A stretch of DNA of 64,000 bases from Rhizobium sp. P38BS-XIX (GCF_012641435.1 NZ_JABAIJ010000003.1:1-64000); one strand, 5' to 3'; shown: positions 41,350-50,143, numbered from the stretch's first letter. Numbers and translations: made by a program. Notes: generated by a model not told the origin, from the sequence alone.

Positions 41350-42576
41350 ATGTCCAATCCGTATCGTCAGATCTTTCAGGCGCCGGGCGCCAAGGGATTT
41401 TCGGCCTCCGGTTTCTTTGCGCGTCTTCCAATCGCGATGGCGCCGATCGGCATTGTCGCCATGCTGTCTCAGACGCGCGGCGAATATTGGCTTGCCGGCG
41501 CGGTCGCCGCGACATTCGCTCTCACGAATGCACTCATCTCTCCCCAGATATCGCGGCTGGTCGACAGGCGCGGTCAGCGTGCCATCGTTGCACCAGCGTC
41601 CGTCGTGTCAGTGATCGCTTTCGTCCTCCTGATCCTCGCCTCAAATCTGAACTGGCCGATATGGACGCTGTTTGCGGCGGCTTTCTTTTCCGCGGCCATG
41701 CCAAGCATGCCGGCGCTGGTCCGCGCCCGCTGGACGGAGATTTTTCGCGATCGACCGGAGCTGAATACCGCCTTCGCCTTCGAATCCGCCGCCGATGAGC
41801 TCGTCTATATATCGGGCGCCTCGCTCTCCGTTGGCCTCGCCGTCTCGCTGTTTCCCGAAGCCGGGATGGTCGCCAGCACGACGTTTCTTGCGCTAGGGAC
41901 GATCGCGTTTCTCCTGCAACGCTCAACTGAACCCAAAGTTCGCGCTCTTGCGGCAGATGACGTCCAACATTCCGCCATCCGGCTTCGTCCCGTTCAAATC
42001 ATCACGCTGGCTTTGGTCTTTGTCGGTGCGACCTTCGCCACCGCAGAGGTCAGCGTGGTGGCGATCACCAAAGAACTTGGGCAGCCGGGTGCGGCAAGTC
42101 TCGTTATCGGCGTCTACGCGGTCGGCTCTTTTGTCGTCGGGCTGATTATCGGTGCATTGAACTTGAAAACGCCTCTGCACAAGCAGTTGTTCGTCGCCGT
42201 CGGTGTGTTGGTCATCACCTCTTTACCGCTACTTATAGCAGCCTCGTCGGTTGGCCTGCTTGCTTTCGCCGTCTTCCTGAGCGGCGTCGCTATCTCGCCG
42301 ACATTCATTACGGCTTTCGGACTGATCGAGCGCCGCGTTCCGGAAACGATGCTGACCGAAGGCGTGACCTGGGTGATGACCGGTATCGGTATCGGAATGG
42401 CGCTCGGCGCCTTCGTCTCCGGATTGGTCGTCGACAATTTCGGCGCCGCAAATGGTTTTTGGGTGTCCGTTATTTCAAGTTCCCTGGCGGTGGCGATCGT
42501 CGCGCTCGGTCAGAAAAGCCTCTCGGGCGAACGTGGGTCGCCCGACGTCGCCTCAATTTGCCAGCCGGCGGAATGA
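41350..42576 (+). CDS. MFS transporter under TetR control
   Basis: A 408-residue, 12-helix major facilitator. SPQISRLVDRRGQRAIV is the loop 2-3 motif, and the second half shows GVTWVMTGIGIGMALGAFVSG. The best start is ATG 41350, with AAGGAG at 41337-41342 giving 7-nt spacing; ATG 41344 is only 1 nt from that site. It is the probable target of the divergent TetR protein and could export a toxic compound or a metabolite. No binding partner genes are present. Confidence 0.88.
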   Translation: MSNPYRQIFQAPGAKGFSASGFFARLPIAMAPIGIVAMLSQTRGEYWLAGAVAATFALTNALISPQISRLVDRRGQRAIVAPASVVSVIAFVLLILASNLNWPIWTLFAAAFFSAAMPSMPALVRARWTEIFRDRPELNTAFAFESAADELVYISGASLSVGLAVSLFPEAGMVASTTFLALGTIAFLLQRSTEPKVRALAADDVQHSAIRLRPVQIITLALVFVGATFATAEVSVVAITKELGQPGAASLVIGVYAVGSFVVGLIIGALNLKTPLHKQLFVAVGVLVITSLPLLIAASSVGLLAFAVFLSGVAISPTFITAFGLIERRVPETMLTEGVTWVMTGIGIGMALGAFVSGLVVDNFGAANGFWVSVISSSLAVAIVALGQKSLSGERGSPDVASICQPAE

Positions 42577-42612
42577 CCGTATCTATCCGCCGGCCAGCCG
42601 TTTCGGACGCGC

Positions 42613-43032
42613 TCAATCTGGCATGCGTGAGCCGAGATCCCGGTCCTGTTCCGTTCCCTCAAGCAGATGCGTCAGCTCATCGATCAGGCTGATGCGGTTT
42701 CCGCGAAACTGATAATAGGCAATGACCTTCAGACGTATGCGCTCGCCGTTGTTCTTGACGGCGTCTGCGACGTGGACGGTCGCCGCTGAAGCGCCGTCGG
42801 TAACGATATGTTCGAAGCTGACGCTGCCCGAAGCGATGCTCGCCTGCAGCGCCGCGCTGTGATGGAGAAAGCCGGCATAATCCAGCTCCTTGCCATCCAC
42901 CCGCTGCACGTAGTCGGGGGTCAGAAGCTCGGCAAAATCTTCCGGCTTGGTGGCCGGATCGGTAAACGCGGCAAACATGCGCCGGAGCAGATCGTGCACT
43001 TCATCCTGTGTCATGATGTCATTCGTCGCCAT
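42613..43032 (-). CDS. SnoaL/NTF2-like domain protein
   Basis: A 139-residue protein predicted to have the NTF2-like cone fold: an N-terminal helix pair (HDLLRRMFAAFTDP, DFAELLTPDYVQRVDG), then a beta sheet ending IRLKVIAYYQFRGNRISLID. Such proteins may be polyketide-cyclase-like enzymes, isomerases or binding proteins, and the family alone does not identify the substrate. GAGGAGATATCC is a good ribosome site for ATG 43032. It is divergent from an AraC gene, which probably regulates it. Confidence 0.78.
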   Translation of the reverse strand: MATNDIMTQDEVHDLLRRMFAAFTDPATKPEDFAELLTPDYVQRVDGKELDYAGFLHHSAALQASIASGSVSFEHIVTDGASAATVHVADAVKNNGERIRLKVIAYYQFRGNRISLIDELTHLLEGTEQDRDLGSRMPD

Positions 43033-43133
43033 GGATATCTCCTCGAGATGGGGTTGGTTGGTACAACTGAGATCTAGCCTGTTGGTAATTGCGCTGCTAA
43101 CGTATCGGAGCCATTCAATACGGCTTTGAGGCC

Positions 43134-43937
43134 ATGAGCGATTTTCTTGTCGATCCTTCCCGGCTCAGTTCCAACGTCGAGCCCCTCATCTTGGTGACGC
43201 GCCGTCAGCAGGCGGTCACGCGGCGTACGGATCGGCACAGTCATGCGAGGGGACAGCTGTTCGGCTCGATCCAGGGGGTGGTCACGGTTGGTGCTGATCA
43301 GGGACGGTGGCTCATTCCGCCCGTCAACGCCGTGTGGCTTCCGCCACATATCGAGCACGACCTTGCGTCACACGGCGCGTTCCATGGCTGGAGCGTCTAC
43401 GTGGCCGAGCATGCGTGTGCCGCGCTGCCGCCGGCTCCCAGGGTCATCCGTCTTTCCGGCCTGCTGAATGAAGCGGTCGCTCGCGCGGCAAGCTGGAAGG
43501 AGGGGCCGCTCTGTGATGCGCAGACACGCATTGCCGGCGTCATTCTGGATGAAATCGCCGCCGCGCCGGAGGAGGCGCTCGGACTGTCGATGCCCAGTGA
43601 TCCCCGTCTGCAGAAGATTGCCCGCACCATCGCGGACGATCCGGCCACGCGGCAAAACATGGCTGATCGCGCGGCATGGGCCGGCATTGCGCCCCGCACC
43701 CTCAGTCGGCGGTTCGTGCTGGAGACCGGCCTGACCTTCAGCACCTGGCGCCAGCGAGCGCTGCTTTTGCGATCATTGGAAATGTTGGCAGCGGGACATT
43801 CCGTAACCACGGTCGCCTTTGATCTCGGCTATGAGACGGTCAGCGCGTTCATCGAGCTGTTTCGCGCTCATTTTGGTACGACACCGGCTCGTTATTTCAA
43901 GCGATCGGACTCGTCCCCGCCTTTCGAGATGCCTTGA
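43134..43937 (+). CDS. AraC-family regulator with cupin sensor domain
   Basis: A 267-residue protein of the same cupin-HTH layout as the AraC protein at 39824. The sensor half has TDRHSHARGQLFGSIQGVV and IPPVNAVWLPPHIEHDL. The DNA-binding half has AWAGIAPRTLSRRFVLETGL and SVTTVAFDLGYETVSAFIELF. It is divergent from the NTF2-like gene, with 101 bp between starts. Its last 46 bp overlap the convergent SGNH hydrolase gene, so both C-termini are encoded by the same DNA. Confidence 0.88.
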   Translation: MSDFLVDPSRLSSNVEPLILVTRRQQAVTRRTDRHSHARGQLFGSIQGVVTVGADQGRWLIPPVNAVWLPPHIEHDLASHGAFHGWSVYVAEHACAALPPAPRVIRLSGLLNEAVARAASWKEGPLCDAQTRIAGVILDEIAAAPEEALGLSMPSDPRLQKIARTIADDPATRQNMADRAAWAGIAPRTLSRRFVLETGLTFSTWRQRALLLRSLEMLAAGHSVTTVAFDLGYETVSAFIELFRAHFGTTPARYFKRSDSSPPFEMP

Positions 43938-45100
43938 TGCGAAAACAGACCCGTCCCGAAGACCAGATCGGCAAAGCGTGATCCCATCAGACGATGGGTT
44001 TCAGCATCCGGATGAAGTTCGTCCGGCAACGGCAGGCGAAGATTGTCCGCTTCCCCATAAAGCGCCCGGCCGTCCAGATAATGGATATGGTCATCCGCTT
44101 TGGATCTATGCTCTACGATCGCTCTGAGGTGATCGCGAATGACTGTCAGGGTCAGCTTGCCTTTTTTGACCTCATCGGCGTTGCCCGCCGCCTGAAACAG
44201 CAGGCGACCCTTCTTCAACGCCACAAGATCGGCTTGGCTCGGTCCCGGCATCGTTTCATGGATCGGGCAATAGATCGGCGATATGATCACCAGAGGCGTG
44301 TTTGGGTGACCCTCTCTGATGGTATCGAGGAAGCCATGGACGGCCGACCCGAAGGCGCGCAACCGCATCAGGTCGGTGTTCACGAGGTTGATGCCGAGTT
44401 TCAGGCTGATGAAATCCGCTGGCGCGTCCCGGATTGTGCGCGCGACGAACGGATCGAGTAACGCGCTGCCGCTGAAGCCGAGATTGACGAGTTCCGCTTC
44501 CGCCAGATCGGCTGCGACTGCCGGCCAGGTGCCCGTTGGCGATGCTGCATTCGACCCCTGGCTGATGGAGCTTCCATGGTGAAGCCAGACCGGCTTGCCA
44601 TCGTGCTCGATCGGAGCGATTGGCGCATTGGAGCGCAGGGCGATCAACTCCGTCGCTTCGTCATGCGGCAACCAGATCTCCAAGCTTTTCATGCCTTCGG
44701 GAAGGTCGAGGAACTGAAGGGTTTGCACCTCGCCTTGTTCAAGCCTGGCTGCGCCGGTTGCCATGTTGATGCGAAGAACCCGGCCACCAAAGACACTCTC
44801 CTGTCTCTCCAGCCGTCCAGTGACACGCAGATCATAAATGCCGTCGGGGCGAGGGGGCATTCCGATATAGTCGCGTTTGGTCGGAATGACATTGAGTTCG
44901 ACGGTTGTCGCCTCGGTTCGAAATGCGAGCCGCACGCCGGATGGTTGAGCTTCGGCCATCAGGAGTTGCGGATCATTGCATTGGGAGCGTGCCTTCGATG
45001 GCAGGCGATGCGGCACAAGGCCGGCATCGGTGTGTTCAAGCTCCATTGCGCCAAACAAGATGTCGGCGGTGATGGGGGTGACGATGGAGGAAGAGGTCAT
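43892..45100 (-). CDS. SGNH/GDSL-type esterase
   Basis: A 402-residue protein with an N-terminal beta-rich domain (about residues 1-165) and a C-terminal SGNH hydrolase domain. Block I is HHGSSISQGSNA with the nucleophile Ser, block II NLGFSGSALLD with the oxyanion Gly, block III LKLGINLV with the oxyanion Asn, and block V DELHPDAE with the Asp/His pair. No signal peptide is present, so it acts in the cytoplasm. The N-terminal domain resembles that of carbohydrate esterase-type SGNH proteins. It follows a TetR gene by 18 bp in the same operon. The C-terminal tail overlaps the convergent AraC gene by 46 bp. Confidence 0.85.
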   Translation of the reverse strand: MTSSSIVTPITADILFGAMELEHTDAGLVPHRLPSKARSQCNDPQLLMAEAQPSGVRLAFRTEATTVELNVIPTKRDYIGMPPRPDGIYDLRVTGRLERQESVFGGRVLRINMATGAARLEQGEVQTLQFLDLPEGMKSLEIWLPHDEATELIALRSNAPIAPIEHDGKPVWLHHGSSISQGSNAASPTGTWPAVAADLAEAELVNLGFSGSALLDPFVARTIRDAPADFISLKLGINLVNTDLMRLRAFGSAVHGFLDTIREGHPNTPLVIISPIYCPIHETMPGPSQADLVALKKGRLLFQAAGNADEVKKGKLTLTVIRDHLRAIVEHRSKADDHIHYLDGRALYGEADNLRLPLPDELHPDAETHRLMGSRFADLVFGTGLFSHQGISKGGDESDRLK

Positions 45101-45118
45101 CGGCGCGGCAAAACTCGA

Positions 45119-45709
45119 TCAATTCGCAAGAGTGGAAGGGATGTTGGTGGCCCAAGCCTTCAAAAGTCCATCAAGGGCATGAAGGCTGCGCAGCCAGGAC
45201 GTGTCGGTATCCGGCTGGCTGTGTGAGAAGCTTCCCGCCATTTCCAATAGCGAAAAGCCCAGGAAGAAACTTCCCAGCAGACGGATTGCATGGACGCGAT
45301 CGTCTTCCGATAACGGATATCCGCGCAGGATCGCATGGCTTGCACGCGACAATCGCGCTCCGCCACTTGCCGCGGCATCCGCCGCGTCGATACGATACCG
45401 CGCTGCCGTAAATAGCCCTGGATGCTCGCGAGCGAAGCGACGATGAACATCGGCCAAAGCGAACAAGGCATCTGCACCGGCCCGACCAGCTATGGCCTCG
45501 TCCACACGATCAGCCAGCTCAGCCAGGGCATACAGAGCAACGCCGGATTTGAGATCATCCAAATTCTTCACATGTGCATAGAGACTTGCCAGTTTCACGT
45601 CGAATTGCCGGGAGAGCGCAGCAAGTGTCAGCGCATCGAATCCGTGCTCGTCGGCAACCTTAACAGCGGCCTCGATAAGCCGCGCCCGCGTCAAACCGGC
45701 TCTTGGCAT
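45119..45709 (-). CDS. TetR-family regulator with WHG-type C-terminal domain
   Basis: A 196-residue protein. The N-terminal HTH (about 6-52) includes LTLAALSRQFDVKLASLYAHV, and the C-terminal domain is of the TetR_C WHG type, with HAIRLLGSFFLGFSLLEMAG. It probably controls its own operon with the SGNH esterase. CTAATATTGTTAG (45743-45755), with CTAA/TTAG arms, lies 34 bp upstream and could be its operator. Confidence 0.88.
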   Translation of the reverse strand: MPRAGLTRARLIEAAVKVADEHGFDALTLAALSRQFDVKLASLYAHVKNLDDLKSGVALYALAELADRVDEAIAGRAGADALFALADVHRRFAREHPGLFTAARYRIDAADAAASGGARLSRASHAILRGYPLSEDDRVHAIRLLGSFFLGFSLLEMAGSFSHSQPDTDTSWLRSLHALDGLLKAWATNIPSTLAN

Positions 45710-45742
45710 CGCATTCGAATCCTAATTTATATAGTCATTATC

Positions 45743-45755
45743 CTAATATTGTTAG
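45743..45755. promoter_or_regulatory. Candidate operator upstream of the TetR-SGNH operon
   Basis: CTAATATTGTTAG is a near-palindrome with 4-bp arms, in an AT-rich segment between the divergent TetR and alpha/beta hydrolase genes. It may serve both promoters. The short arms make this tentative. Confidence 0.35.
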
Positions 45756-45853
45756 TTTATGGGAGTGGCAAGCCTAAAGATCAGCGCTAGTTGCGAATTC
45801 ACGACGATCCATGGCCGCCGATCGAGGTGGCCTCGGAAGCTTTCGCTGGCTAT

Positions 45854-46675
45854 ATGTGGAGGGCGATGCATAGGCCCAGAGCGAGAAACGTGAAAGAAAT
45901 CAAAGAGACGGAACATTGGATTGATACCGAGGGCGGACGGCTTTTTGCCAAGAGCTGGTCGCCATATGAGCCGCGTCTGGCGCCGCCGGTGATCCTCTTT
46001 CACGACTCGCTTGGATGCGTCGCGCTCTGGAGGACGTTTCCGCAATTGCTGGCAACGGCTCTACGCCGGCCCATCATCGCCTACGATCGTCTGGGTTTCG
46101 GTCGTTCAGATGCCCGTACCGACCGGCTCGACAAGGATTTCGTCACGCGCGAAGCTGAGCAGTCCATTCCGCTTCTTTGTGCGGCCTTGTCGCTCTCGGA
46201 ATTCATTGCCTGCGGCCATAGCGTCGGCGGCGGCATGGCCGTTGGGGCCGGCGCACGCTTTCCGGGGCAGTGCAAAGGCGTGATCACCATCGCGGCCCAG
46301 GCTTTCGTCGAGGATCGAACATTGGCTGGAATCAGGACAGCCCAAACGGAATTTGCGTCGCCCGACAGCATGGGCCGATTGTCGAAATATCATGGTAAAA
46401 AGGCTGAATGGGTTTTGAGCGCCTGGATCGATACATGGCTTGCACCGGAGTTCGGCGATTGGACACTCGACAAGGCCCTTCGGGCAGTGCATTGCCCGCA
46501 GCTCGCCATCCACGGCGAACGGGATGAATTCGGCTCCGTTGCGCATCCGCGGCGCATCGCAGGCGAACACGGACGTTGTCACATCCTTCCCTATGTCGGT
46601 CACAATCCACACAGGGAGTGCCCGGAATTGCTGGTCGAGGTGATCGAGAACTGGCTTGTTTCTTTACCGGCTTAG
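45854..46675 (+). CDS. Alpha/beta hydrolase
   Basis: A protein of about 273 residues with the alpha/beta-hydrolase fold. ILFHDSLGCVALWRTFP is the oxyanion region, YDRLGFGRSDAR the conserved turn, GHSVGGGMAVGAG the nucleophile elbow (Ser), HGERDEFG the acid loop and VGHNPHRE the catalytic His. It probably hydrolyses an ester or lactone. The start is unclear: ATG 45854 and ATG 45866 both fit the family N-terminus, GGAGGG lies only 2 nt before the second, and TTG 45791 would extend it. It is divergent from the TetR-SGNH operon and may share its regulator. Confidence 0.82.
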   Translation: MWRAMHRPRARNVKEIKETEHWIDTEGGRLFAKSWSPYEPRLAPPVILFHDSLGCVALWRTFPQLLATALRRPIIAYDRLGFGRSDARTDRLDKDFVTREAEQSIPLLCAALSLSEFIACGHSVGGGMAVGAGARFPGQCKGVITIAAQAFVEDRTLAGIRTAQTEFASPDSMGRLSKYHGKKAEWVLSAWIDTWLAPEFGDWTLDKALRAVHCPQLAIHGERDEFGSVAHPRRIAGEHGRCHILPYVGHNPHRECPELLVEVIENWLVSLPA

Positions 46676-46722
46676 CGTTCGCCCGGGCATTGGTCTTTTC
46701 TGGTTTTTCGAGAGGTCACACA

Positions 46723-47313
46723 ATGGATATTCGATTACACAAGGCGGCTGAGGCGGACGATGTTGCGGCCGTACAGCAGCTTCTCGTCACCGGTGCGGAT
46801 ATTGAAGCGCGCGATGCAAGCGGCGCCACCGCCCTGCTTGTTGCAACACGCGGTAACAGGGTGAAGGCGGCCCAGGCGTTGATTGAGGCTGGCGCCGATG
46901 TCAACGCTAGGGATGACATACAGGATAGCACCTATCTGTATGCGGGCGCTCGCGGCTATCTTGAGATTCTTCAGCTTGCGCTGGCGCATGGAGCGGATCT
47001 TGGCAGTGTCAATCGCTACGGTGGCACGGCGCTTATCCCTGCCTCCGAGCGCGGTCACGTCGAGGCCGTGGAAACGCTCATCAAGGCCGGCGTGGCCGTC
47101 GATCATATCAACCGGCTTGGTTGGACCGCTCTGCTGGAGGCGATTATTTTGAGCGATGGCGGCCCGCGCCATGTGCGAATCGTCGAGTTGCTGATCACGG
47201 CTGGTGCAAATGTCAATATCGCTGATCGTGAAGGTGTGACACCGCTCCAACATGCTCGTGGCCGCGATTACGACAAGATTGCGGCATTGTTGGAAAAAGC
47301 CGGCGCGAAGTGA
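46723..47313 (+). CDS. Ankyrin-repeat protein
   Basis: A 196-residue protein made almost entirely of ankyrin repeats. About five or six units are visible, for example LHKAAEADDVAAVQQLLVTG, GATALLVATRGNRVKAAQAL, GGTALIPASERGHVEAVETL and GVTPLQHARGRDYDKIAALL. There is no signal peptide, so it is cytoplasmic and likely mediates protein contacts. GAGAGGTCACAC precedes the ATG at 46723. Upstream in-frame codons lie inside the hydrolase gene and were rejected. It is 48 bp downstream of the alpha/beta hydrolase gene and may be co-transcribed. Confidence 0.9.
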   Translation: MDIRLHKAAEADDVAAVQQLLVTGADIEARDASGATALLVATRGNRVKAAQALIEAGADVNARDDIQDSTYLYAGARGYLEILQLALAHGADLGSVNRYGGTALIPASERGHVEAVETLIKAGVAVDHINRLGWTALLEAIILSDGGPRHVRIVELLITAGANVNIADREGVTPLQHARGRDYDKIAALLEKAGAK

Positions 47314-47404
47314 CGCGGTGTTAAGGCTTTGTCGCCATCCAATAACAATGGGGTGGGGCAAGGCCGAAGCCTCCCGGGATATTCTGAGAACGAAGGGCGA
47401 GACG

Positions 47405-48241
47405 ATGCAAAAGATCTATTATTCCTCCCTCGGCGGCCATCCGCCGCAAAGTGACCTGCTGACGGGAAGGGCAGTCTTTACGGAGGCCTATGCGGTCATT
47501 CCCAAGGGCGTCATGCAGGACATCGTCACCAGCTTTCTGCCGTTCTGGAACAACACGCGTTGCTGGGTAATTGCCCGCCCGCTTTCCGGCTTCGCCGAGA
47601 CCTTCTCCCAATATGTCATGGAGGTCGCGCCGGGCGGCGGAAGTGACCGTCCCGAGCAAGATCCGGAAGCGGAAGGCGTGCTCTTCGTCGTCGATGGCGA
47701 GATCGAGCTGACGTTGCCGACTGGCAAGCACACTCTGCAGCCGGGTGGATATGCCTTCCTGCCGCCGGGTCTGAAATGGTCGCTTCACAACCATTCAGGC
47801 CAACACGCGCGCTTCCACTGGATCCGCAAGGCCTATGAGGCGGTCGATGGTCTCGATCATCCGGAGCCGCTGATCCTCAACGAGAAAGATATCACGCCGG
47901 CAACCATGACCGGCACGGAAGGGCGTTGGGCGACGACACGCTTCGTCGATCCCTCGGACCTGCGTCACGACATGCATGTGACCATCGTCACGCTGCAGCC
48001 GGGCGCCGTCATTCCCTTTGCCGAAACCCATGTCATGGAACATGGTCTCTACGTTTTGCAGGGCAAGGCCGTCTATCGTCTGAACCAGGACTGGGTCGAA
48101 GTCGAAGCCGGCGATTTCATGTGGCTTCGCGCCTTTTGCCCACAGGCCTGCTACGCCGGCGGCCCGGAGCCGTTCCGTTATCTACTGTATAAGGACGTCA
48201 ACCGCCATATGACGTTGCGTCCGTTCGGCGCACGCCGCTAG
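47405..48241 (+). CDS. allE: (S)-ureidoglycine aminohydrolase
   Basis: A 278-residue bicupin. The two cupin halves carry metal-site motifs: VAPGGGSDRPEQDPEAEGVL with VVDGEIEL in the first, and LQPGAVIPFAETHVMEHGLY with VLQGKAVYRL in the second; the latter holds the Glu/His ligands typical of UGlyAH. The N-terminal block YYSSLGGHPPQ and the sequence VIPKGVMQDIVTS are also characteristic. The enzyme releases ammonia from ureidoglycine to give ureidoglycolate in allantoin/purine breakdown. It stands without other allantoin genes in this window. A good terminator follows it. Confidence 0.88.
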   Translation: MQKIYYSSLGGHPPQSDLLTGRAVFTEAYAVIPKGVMQDIVTSFLPFWNNTRCWVIARPLSGFAETFSQYVMEVAPGGGSDRPEQDPEAEGVLFVVDGEIELTLPTGKHTLQPGGYAFLPPGLKWSLHNHSGQHARFHWIRKAYEAVDGLDHPEPLILNEKDITPATMTGTEGRWATTRFVDPSDLRHDMHVTIVTLQPGAVIPFAETHVMEHGLYVLQGKAVYRLNQDWVEVEAGDFMWLRAFCPQACYAGGPEPFRYLLYKDVNRHMTLRPFGARR

Positions 48242-48257
48242 GCCGGCACATTTGCGA

Positions 48258-48282
48258 AACCCGCGCTCTCACTGCGCGGGTT
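48258..48282 (+). terminator. Intrinsic terminator after the ureidoglycine aminohydrolase gene
   Basis: AACCCGCGC (48258-48266) and GCGCGGGTT (48274-48282) form a perfect 9-bp stem with a 7-nt loop. The last TT of the stem runs on into two further T residues before GTCC. Confidence 0.75.
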
Positions 48283-48324
48283 TTGTCCATTTTGTCTTCC
48301 GATGCTGGGCGCGTCTTCCGCAGC

Positions 48325-48921
48325 CTATAGCGACTTCAGCCATGGATGGTCTGGATGAGACAAATCCAGCCAGTATCGTAACATATCCCGATCCGACCGT
48401 TCGAGGCGGGGCAGGGCGCGCGCGAAGTCGGCCTCATCCTTCTCGCGAAGATGCTTCGCCTTGAATAAGAGCACGGCCGCCGGAGCCAGATAGGGTATTC
48501 CCGTTTTACTGCTCCTGACCACCTCGGATCGCGCCATTTGGATCGCCGTATCGCGCTTATAGATCCAGGTAGATGGCGTTCCTCTTTCGAGCATCATATC
48601 GACACGCCAACAAGCGCTGCGGGAATCGAGGCCCCAGAGTTGTGAAATGTGCGGTGGCGGCGCGCTTGTTCCGGGAAGAGGCTTGATGACCCCCGAGTGC
48701 ACCGTGAAGAAAACCAACTCGCTTAATGTCGCGCGAAACTCGTGCGCGCTTTCCGGCAGGATCGCAAATTCAAGATCTTCATGCCCCCGTGTCTGGTTGC
48801 CATGCCAAAGGTCGAGTGCCCATCCGCCAACCACATACCATATGCCGGAAGCGTGCCTGAGGCGGCTCGAGAGTTCCGCTGGCGACCAAGGGGACCAGGC
48901 ATCTTCGGAGACTGGATTCAT
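48325..48921 (-). CDS. Nucleotidyltransferase-fold protein (ANT(2'')-like)
   Basis: A 198-residue protein with the minimal nucleotidyltransferase fold. YVVGGWALDLWHGNQTRGHEDLEFAIL is split here into VVGGWALDLWHG and TRGHEDLEFAIL; it corresponds to the GGWAxDxxxG...RxHxDLD catalytic block of aminoglycoside 2''-adenylyltransferases. CWRVDMMLERG may provide the third acidic residue, and the C-terminal half is helical. The second acidic position reads E-D-L-E, so at least one Asp of the usual D-x-D pair is Glu. It may modify a small molecule or a protein rather than confer resistance. AGGA precedes the tandem ATGs at 48924 and 48921. Confidence 0.7.
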   Translation of the reverse strand: MNPVSEDAWSPWSPAELSSRLRHASGIWYVVGGWALDLWHGNQTRGHEDLEFAILPESAHEFRATLSELVFFTVHSGVIKPLPGTSAPPPHISQLWGLDSRSACWRVDMMLERGTPSTWIYKRDTAIQMARSEVVRSSKTGIPYLAPAAVLLFKAKHLREKDEADFARALPRLERSDRDMLRYWLDLSHPDHPWLKSL

Positions 48922-49033
48922 CATAAGTCCTGGGTTCTGTTGACAAAGCTCGTAGAGGACCACACTGCTTTATGCAGTGACGGCAGATGACCGGCTCGTT
49001 TTAGTTGTAGAATTGGGAAGGTGGAGATCGACA

Positions 49034-50143
49034 TTGAGTAGCTCTTCGATGACATCAGCGCCATATTCGGAAAAGAATCTGTGGGATCTTCGCTCTCACG
49101 TCAGCGGGAAAGCCGGATATATCCACCGTAGCGGCGCTTGGGCGATTGAACCGGTTTTTGACGAAGCGCATTCATTCTATGGCGAAATAGCAGCAGCTAA
49201 ATATAGCGGCAAATGGGGTGTTGTCGACAAGGAAGGACGCTGGACGCCAGCACCCGCGGGCGTCTCTATGATCAACACCTACGGCGAGGGGCCAACTCGC
49301 GCCAAAGTCGCCGACAAATGGGGATTAATTGACGAGCTTGGCCGTTGGATTGTCGAACCAAAGTTCAGTTATGAGTTTAGTTTTCATGCCGGTTTAATGG
49401 TGGTTATCCATGCAGGAAAGTATGGATTCGTCGATATGAATGGCGATTGGCATATTGAACCTCATTTCGAAAGACTCGGCAGTTTTTCACGAGGGCTCGC
49501 GATCGCCCGGCTACCTAAAGGAAAAGTCGGTTTTATTGATCGACAGGGTGACTGGGCCATTGAGCCGCAATTCGCCAGTGCAACTAATTTTCAAGAGGAA
49601 GAATTTCATACTGCAACCGTGGGGTTGAATTGGAAAGACAATGGCTATCTCGAAGGATATATTGACGTTCAGGGTGAATGGTTTCTAGAGCCTAAATTCC
49701 ATCGTGCCATCAGCTTCAGGAATGGGCTTGCTGGCGCGCAAAGGGGAGAACAAGGAGACGACTATAACAACGAAAACGAGAGATGGGGTTTCCACGACAC
49801 CAACGGTGAATGGGTGATCGAGCCACGTTTCCAAGGCGTCAGGCATTTTGCGGAGGGTACGGCTCCCGTCGAATTTGACGACCAATTCGGGTTCATTGAT
49901 ATCCATGGCAATTGGCTGCTTGAGCCGACCCTTGATGTGGCTTGGAGCGCCGAAGCCGGTCTCATAATCGCTGGAACAAACAGGAAATATGGCGTTCTCG
50001 ACACGACTTTCGAGTGGGTGATGCCTCCTATTTACAATGAGGTATGGGACTGTGGCGAGTTGATCAAAGTTGTGGCCGACGGACAGGAATCGTACTTGGA
50101 CCGGACTGGGAAGCCAATCGCCGGTCTGGCTGCCCGGCCATAG
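49034..50143 (+). CDS. WG-repeat protein
   Basis: A protein of about 369 residues built from roughly eight WG (KWGxID) beta-hairpin repeats of about 45 residues. Units seen include KWGVVDKEGRW, KWGLIDELGRWIVEPKF, KYGFVDMNGDWHIEPHF, KVGFIDRQGDWAIEPQF, RWGFHDTNGEWVIEPRF and QFGFIDIHGNWLLEPTL. No signal peptide is visible. GGAG 7 nt before TTG 49034 supports that start, with ATG 49049 as the alternative. The gene appears more AT-rich than its neighbours, suggesting recent acquisition. Such repeats probably form a beta-propeller or solenoid for binding; function unknown. Confidence 0.85.
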   Translation: MSSSSMTSAPYSEKNLWDLRSHVSGKAGYIHRSGAWAIEPVFDEAHSFYGEIAAAKYSGKWGVVDKEGRWTPAPAGVSMINTYGEGPTRAKVADKWGLIDELGRWIVEPKFSYEFSFHAGLMVVIHAGKYGFVDMNGDWHIEPHFERLGSFSRGLAIARLPKGKVGFIDRQGDWAIEPQFASATNFQEEEFHTATVGLNWKDNGYLEGYIDVQGEWFLEPKFHRAISFRNGLAGAQRGEQGDDYNNENERWGFHDTNGEWVIEPRFQGVRHFAEGTAPVEFDDQFGFIDIHGNWLLEPTLDVAWSAEAGLIIAGTNRKYGVLDTTFEWVMPPIYNEVWDCGELIKVVADGQESYLDRTGKPIAGLAARP

